This document shows, piece after piece, positions 42,282 to 46,854 of a DNA stretch of 46,854 bases. Position 1 is the stretch's first letter. Each line of letters starts with the position of its first letter. The stretch covers positions 1 through 46,854 of the forward strand of contig JABFQW010000138.1 in NCBI GenBank assembly GCA_013141455.1, given 5' to 3'. The DNA is from Bacteroidales bacterium (GTDB lineage Bacteria > Bacteroidota > Bacteroidia > Bacteroidales > F082). Position numbers and translations under genes: made by a program. Under the pieces are notes generated by a model. The model was not told the origin of the DNA, did not search any database, and saw only the letters and a program-made list of their open reading frames with translations.

Positions 42282-44957
42282 ATGGAATACAATGACGACA
42301 GGCCTAATCCTGATGAACTTTTGGCATCATTGATTCATGAGGAAGAAAAAAGTAAGCGGGGTAAACTGAAAATCTTTTTCGGAATGTGTGCAGGTGTTGG
42401 CAAAACATACACCATGCTTCAAACAGCACATGCCGAGAAGCTGAAAGGCAGTGATATCATCATCGGTTATGTTGAAACCCACAACCGTAAGGAAACTGCC
42501 ATGCTGGCAGATAATTTTGAAACGATTCCCCGCAAATCATACGCCTATAAAACGACACAGGTTGAGGAAATGGACCTGGATGCCATCCTCGAACGCAAGC
42601 CACAGATTGTGCTCGTTGACGAACTCGCCCACACCAATGCCCCCGGAAGCCGCCATGCGAAAAGGTACCACGATGTTCAGGAAATTCTCGAAAACGGGAT
42701 CAATGTTTACACCACCTTAAACGTCCAGCATCTCGAAAGCCGCTCCGAAACAGTGGCCCAGATAACCGGTATTATTGTCAGAGAGACAGTGCCCGACGAG
42801 ATCTTTGAAATTGCCGATGAAGTCGAAGTCATCGACCTTACCCCTGATGAACTGCTTCAACGCTTAGCCGAAGGCAAGGTTTACAAACCCGAGCGATCGA
42901 AAGAAGCTATTGAGAATTTTTTCAGGAAAGGAAATATCACAGCGCTGCGCGAGATGGCGCTGCGCATTGTTGCTGACCGTGTTGACAGGCAACTGCACGA
43001 CTATTTGCAACACAAACGGATTAAAGGTCCATGGAAATCGGGCCTGCACCTGTTGGTGGCCTTCGATTACCGCCAACAATCGACAAGACTGTTACGCTGG
43101 GCCAAGAATCTTTCCTATTCGATGGGAGCCAATATTCAGGCCGTTTACATTGAAACATTGCATAAACTCACACCAAAAGAGCGCGAACAATTAGATAAAA
43201 ATATCAAACTTGCCAAGCAACTCGGCATTAAAGTCCGCATCATCACAAACAACGATGTGGTTAAGGCCATCGTCAATTTTGCACAGCAAGAAAATATTAC
43301 GCATATCATTGTGGGTAAACCAAGGATACGAAATTTAGTTTCGATGTTTATGCTTGGCAATTTCGTGAACCGGCTGATCCGCTTCAGTGGTGATATTGAT
43401 GTGTATATTCTGGGAGCCGACAGCCATTCGAAAGACAGGTTCAAAAAAAAGGTTTCGATCCCATCCTATACCTCAAACATTCGCCAATACCTGATTATCA
43501 CCTTGTTGGTCATTCTAACCTCCGGATTGTGCTATCTGGTAAAAGATATTATCGGCTATCAGGTTGTTTCGTTTGGCTTATTGTTTTTGGTCTCCATACT
43601 GGCCTTGTTCTTTGGCACCGGCCCTATTTTGCTGGCCGCATCACTCAGCGCGGTTATCTGGGATTACTTCTTCATCCCTCCGCAATTCACCTTTCACATC
43701 AACAACCCGGTTGATGTTCTGATGTTTATCATGTTTTTTATCATTGCCCTGCTCAATGGCATATTAACCTCGCGGGTGCGGCGTCAGGAGAAAAAGATCA
43801 GAATTCGCGAGGAAAGGACAGATGCCCTTTACCAGTTAATCAAAGAATTGACAGTTGCCACAGGTATTGAGGAGGTTTCCCGGATTGCCGTCAGGTACAT
43901 TCAGAAATATTTCAATCTCGATTGTGCCATCCTGCTTAAAAACGATTTGAATCAATTTGATAACCATATCCTGAATGAAACAAAAATCAATCTGTCAATC
44001 AACGAATTAAGTATAGCAGCCTGGGTATATAAACATTCTTCCAAGGCCGGAAAATATACCGACACCCTGCCGTCAACCGATTATACATTTTATCCGTTAA
44101 CCGGAAACAACGACAAGATAGGCGTTGTGGCCGTAAACCACAGCCAAATCTTTACACAGGGTGAAGAACAGTTCTGGGATGCATTTCTTTCCCATATTTC
44201 CGGGAAATTCGAACGCGAGTTTTTGCGTCATACCGCCAAAACAGCCTATTTATTAAACGAATCGGACAAGCTCCACAAAACCCTTTTCAATTCCATTTCG
44301 CACGAGTTGCGTATCCCCGTGGCGACTATAATGGGCGCCTCCGACACATTGATGACACAGGATTACCCCGATGAAACCAAATCAAAACTGTATGCCGAAA
44401 TCAATACGGCTTCTATCCGGCTCAACCGCCTGATCGAGAACCTGCTGAATATGTCGCGGCTCGAATCGGGACGCATTTCGCCGCGCCCCGACTGGTGCGA
44501 CGTACATGACCTGGCAAACAGTATTACTGAATCACTCAAACAGGAACTGCTCCCTTTCAAACTTTCGATGGTCATTCCGGCAAATATGCCCTTAGTAACT
44601 ATCGATTTCGGACTCATCGAGCAGGTATTATACAATCTGGTTTTGAATGCCACACAACATGCTCCTGCCGGCAGCAGGTTACGGATCAAGTTCTTTTACG
44701 ACAATGGTTTTCTCACCATTCAAATCATGGATCGGGGAGACGGATTTCCGCCTGCCGAACTGAGCTCGGTTTTTAACAAATTCTATCGCGGAAAAGAAGC
44801 GCAGGCTGGTGGCACCGGATTGGGTTTGTCGATAGTAAAGGGATTTGTTGAGGCGCATCATGGAACAGTGAACGCCGCGAACCGTCAGAATGGCGGGGCA
44901 ATATTTACGGTGAAAATTCCGGTAAAAATTTCTAACAGCACCCAATCCGCTCCATAG
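42282..44957 (+). CDS. kdpD: Sensor histidine kinase KdpD
   Basis: An 891-residue kinase. The N-terminal KdpD domain (about 20-230) has the Walker A-like 'GMCAGVGKTYTMLQ' and 'ILVDELAHTNAPGSRH'-like segment ('IVLVDELAHTNAPGSRHAKRY'), followed by a universal-stress-like domain (about 250-375), four transmembrane helices (DUF4118, about 395-500), a GAF-like region (about 530-650), HisKA with H674 in 'FNSISHELRIPVATIMG' and HATPase_c with 'MDRGDGFP' and 'GTGLGLSIVKGF'. All catalytic motifs look intact. No receiver domain is fused, and no kdpE gene follows; the next gene downstream is unrelated and on the other strand. Confidence 0.95.
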   Translation: MEYNDDRPNPDELLASLIHEEEKSKRGKLKIFFGMCAGVGKTYTMLQTAHAEKLKGSDIIIGYVETHNRKETAMLADNFETIPRKSYAYKTTQVEEMDLDAILERKPQIVLVDELAHTNAPGSRHAKRYHDVQEILENGINVYTTLNVQHLESRSETVAQITGIIVRETVPDEIFEIADEVEVIDLTPDELLQRLAEGKVYKPERSKEAIENFFRKGNITALREMALRIVADRVDRQLHDYLQHKRIKGPWKSGLHLLVAFDYRQQSTRLLRWAKNLSYSMGANIQAVYIETLHKLTPKEREQLDKNIKLAKQLGIKVRIITNNDVVKAIVNFAQQENITHIIVGKPRIRNLVSMFMLGNFVNRLIRFSGDIDVYILGADSHSKDRFKKKVSIPSYTSNIRQYLIITLLVILTSGLCYLVKDIIGYQVVSFGLLFLVSILALFFGTGPILLAASLSAVIWDYFFIPPQFTFHINNPVDVLMFIMFFIIALLNGILTSRVRRQEKKIRIREERTDALYQLIKELTVATGIEEVSRIAVRYIQKYFNLDCAILLKNDLNQFDNHILNETKINLSINELSIAAWVYKHSSKAGKYTDTLPSTDYTFYPLTGNNDKIGVVAVNHSQIFTQGEEQFWDAFLSHISGKFEREFLRHTAKTAYLLNESDKLHKTLFNSISHELRIPVATIMGASDTLMTQDYPDETKSKLYAEINTASIRLNRLIENLLNMSRLESGRISPRPDWCDVHDLANSITESLKQELLPFKLSMVIPANMPLVTIDFGLIEQVLYNLVLNATQHAPAGSRLRIKFFYDNGFLTIQIMDRGDGFPPAELSSVFNKFYRGKEAQAGGTGLGLSIVKGFVEAHHGTVNAANRQNGGAIFTVKIPVKISNSTQSAP

Positions 44958-45232
44958 GCGCCCGCAAGGATTGATTTATAAGGTAAATTGTCCGGTATAT
45001 GTGAGATGAGCCGTTTATAATCACAAAAATAGCAGGCAAAATATCAAGGAACGATGATCTGAATTTTGTATCAACCAAAACTCAATCCAATTTCCAAAAT
45101 AAAAATTCAGGAACCGGATTTCATTTAATCGGTCGCGAAACTTCGTGATAATAGCCAGGTTCCTGATGAATCGGGACAAGCTGCGCCGACCTCATGAAGC
45201 CATAATTATTGTAGCCAATGCATTTTTATTTA
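44958..45232. other. Intergenic region after kdpD
   Basis: These 275 bases separate kdpD from a convergent gene. I see no gene, no kdpE fragment and no strong hairpin. Confidence 0.5.
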
Positions 45233-45874
45233 TCATTCATTTTGTTCAGGTTTTACTGAGATTGTAAATAAATACACCCCTACTCTATCCTTGTAATTAT
45301 AATTTACAGTCACTTTGTTATCTCGCATTGTTTGCATATCAGGGTTTGTCTTCACAAAATTTGTAATCGTCGGCTCCAGATAACCTTTTAATTCGCCAAT
45401 TGAAATCGAGTCTTTAGTCATGCTGACCAAAGTATAATTATATTGAAATACATTATCCGGCAATGCAATAGCATTATCCAATCTTGTTGCATTATCAATC
45501 ATTATGGGACAAGATTTATTAATCTCACTAGCTGTCTCCATTAATGCCTTATCGAATGCAGGTTTTCGAAATAATCCAGCCAGTTTTTCTCCCCCTATTT
45601 GTCCAATCGCATAAAAAATTGCAAAAGCAACAGCAAAACCAATCCAATATTTTAGTCCTTTCATTTTCTTGGATTTTGGTAAATCCTTTGATAAATCAGA
45701 TTTTTCAGTCGTACAAATCAATTGTTTATAATCCTCAAATGACTTGTCCGAATTACGTTTAGTCCATTCAGAAAAACTGTTGTCAAGTTTTTTATTGCAG
45801 TTTCCACAAAATACCAAATACTCTGTCTTGACCTCGTTAAAGTGTCCACAATTATTACATATCAAATAGTGCAT
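45233..45874 (-). CDS. Zinc-ribbon membrane protein of unknown function
   Basis: A 213-residue protein. The N-terminus carries a zinc ribbon, C6-x2-C9 and C23-x2-C26 ('ICNNCGHF', 'FCGNCNKK'), a charged linker, a single transmembrane helix (about residues 74-92, 'WIGFAVAFAIFYAIGQIGG') and a C-terminal domain ('INKSCPIMIDNATRLDNAIALPDNVFQYNYTLVSM', ending 'TVNYNYKDRVGVYLFTISVKP'). This C-terminal domain is common in Bacteroidota hypothetical proteins and presumably lies outside the cytoplasm. No function is known to me. Confidence 0.75.
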   Translation of the reverse strand: MHYLICNNCGHFNEVKTEYLVFCGNCNKKLDNSFSEWTKRNSDKSFEDYKQLICTTEKSDLSKDLPKSKKMKGLKYWIGFAVAFAIFYAIGQIGGEKLAGLFRKPAFDKALMETASEINKSCPIMIDNATRLDNAIALPDNVFQYNYTLVSMTKDSISIGELKGYLEPTITNFVKTNPDMQTMRDNKVTVNYNYKDRVGVYLFTISVKPEQNE

Positions 45875-46336
45875 ATAAATCTTGGTTTTAAATTTTTTAT
45901 GTTATCAGTTGGTTATGTCGTTTTCTTGAATTTGCTACAACGTATGGCTTTACATTATTGTGCTAGTTATTTCGTGTTTACCTGGTACGCTTCAAATCAG
46001 CAAAACAATCCATAAGACAAACAAAATCAGTGTTTTTAAAGTCCGCCTTCCTTTGCGATTCAAAAGTATCCATATGATGTTTGGTTCTTTTCGGGTTGCT
46101 TTGCTGTTACCATACCCCAAATGTAAAAGACTTATTTCAGAAATCCAAATGATCAGCCGGAATTTTATCTGATCGAATCCCTTTGTGGTGAAATTCGTGG
46201 ATCCATTGTGGTACTGCGGCCCTTTGCTCGCACCCTTGCGCTCAAGTCGGGCAGGGGTAATCAGAAGTTTGCTGGCGAATAAACTTCATTCACTTGAAAA
46301 TATTCATTTATTTTGCAGGAAATAAGTACCGCTCAG
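45875..46336. other. Intergenic region before the sigma factor gene
   Basis: 462 bases without a convincing gene; a 70-codon frame at 45960-46172 uses a TTG start and has no recognisable features. The segment near 45934-45975 resembles the low-complexity flanks often seen around variable Bacteroidota genes, but I cannot assign it. No clear TAnnTTTG promoter was found for the sigma factor gene. Confidence 0.45.
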
Positions 46337-46854
46337 ATGAAGAATGACCTGCCCGAAACATGGATAAGCCAATACACGGATGCGCTGTACAGATGGGCAT
46401 TTCATAAGACTTCTTCCGTCGAGATTGCCGAAGACCTGGTTCAGGATACTTTTTTGGCTGCTGCCGAAAAAATCAACAATTTCAAAGGCGACAGCTCACC
46501 CAAAACCTGGTTGTTCTCCATACTGAACCATAAAATCATCGATTATTACCGGAAAAAAGTAAGACAGCCACTAAGTTTGGGAAGCAACAGCAACCAGACT
46601 TTTTTTCATGAAGACGGAGGCTGGCAACAGGCGAGGAAGCCAAAAGAATGGCACGAAGAGGATAGTAATCTTCTCGATGATGCCGAATTCAGGCAAATAC
46701 TCGAAAAATGCCTCGATGCCCTGCCCGATAAATGGAATGCCACAGTCAGGATGAAATACCTTACCGAACAAAGCAGTGATACCATTTGTCAGGAATTGGA
46801 AATAAGCCCGACCAATCTCTGGCAAATCATGCACCGGGCCAAACTTCAGTTGCG
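46337..46854 (+). CDS. ECF-type RNA polymerase sigma factor (3' partial)
   Basis: An ATG at 46337 opens a frame that stays open to the right edge (172 complete codons), so the gene is truncated by the window. It encodes an ECF sigma-70: region 2 'ALYRWAFHKTSSVEIAEDLVQDTFLAAAEKINNFKGDSSPKTWLFSILNHKIIDYYRKK' contains the typical 'DLVQDTFL' and 'WLxxIxxxxIIDYYRK' motifs, and region 4 'LEKCLDALPDKWNATVRMKYLTEQSSDTICQELEISPTNLWQIMHRAKLQLR' contains the helix-turn-helix. Between them is a long linker (about residues 80-120). Genes for anti-sigma factors often follow such sigma factors, beyond the visible window. Confidence 0.9.
   Translation, partial: MKNDLPETWISQYTDALYRWAFHKTSSVEIAEDLVQDTFLAAAEKINNFKGDSSPKTWLFSILNHKIIDYYRKKVRQPLSLGSNSNQTFFHEDGGWQQARKPKEWHEEDSNLLDDAEFRQILEKCLDALPDKWNATVRMKYLTEQSSDTICQELEISPTNLWQIMHRAKLQL

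Overview
The window looks like a chromosomal segment of a Bacteroidota organism, most likely Bacteroidales or a close relative. This is inferred from a moderately AT-rich composition, Bacteroidota-type promoters (TTTG, 19-20 bp, TAnnTTTG), lipoprotein and TonB-receptor styles typical of the phylum, an 11-subunit nuo operon without nuoEFG, and families common in Bacteroidota (DUF3788, TorF-like porin, HTH_34 regulator). No rRNA, tRNA, CRISPR array or complete insertion sequence was seen.

Layout. 2-637: 3' part of a Rossmann-fold F420-dependent NADP oxidoreductase-like gene. 731-933: a 203-bp MITE-like palindromic repeat with near-perfect terminal inverted repeats; a degenerate relative lies at about 35012-35180. 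973-11628 (minus): the respiratory complex I operon nuoABCDHIJKLMN. 12235-19237: a tight four-gene signalling cluster of TonB-dependent receptor, YfiR-family periplasmic protein, CHASE8-type hybrid histidine kinase and a REC-kinase-REC protein. 19597-22000: GH16 beta-glucanase lipoprotein, SnoaL-like protein, MFS transporter. 22187-22598: a chimeric pseudogene scar, made of a truncated membrane-protein start joined to a diverged copy of the 3' end of the upstream kinase gene. 22655-23918: DUF3788 protein and a YhhQ-like queuosine-precursor transporter. 24259-27411: a 1050-residue hybrid kinase with a 7TM sensor. 27408-29861 (minus): ABC ATPase, ABC-2 permease and a LolA-like exported protein. 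30189-32476: a membrane protein coupled to a GH46 chitosanase-like enzyme. 32655-33134: a YafQ-type toxin-antitoxin pair. 33314-34184: membrane protein plus HTH_34 regulator. 34274-34870 (minus): TPMT-like methyltransferase. 35218-35688: lipoprotein. 35892-44957: an expanded kdp potassium-uptake operon. 45233-45874 (minus): zinc-ribbon membrane protein. 46337-end: the 5' part of an ECF sigma factor.

How the genes work together. The nuo operon encodes the membrane arm and the quinone-reducing connecting module, but not the NADH-oxidising module, so the electron donor is not given by this locus. The 12-19 kb cluster looks like a Bacteroidota version of the YfiBNR logic: a YfiR-like periplasmic protein beside a CHASE8 sensor, but with a histidine kinase phosphorelay in place of a diguanylate cyclase and a TonB receptor as the outer-membrane partner. 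The kdp operon contains kdpF, an unannotated 52-residue single-pass membrane protein, a TorF-like porin, kdpA, kdpB, kdpC, a HAMP-domain membrane protein and kdpD. No kdpE is present in the window, and a 22-bp dyad sits just before kdpF.

The strongest candidates for something undescribed are the YfiR/CHASE8/TonB relay, the extra kdp components (small protein, porin, HAMP protein, dyad), and the membrane protein plus GH46-like pair at 30189-32476.
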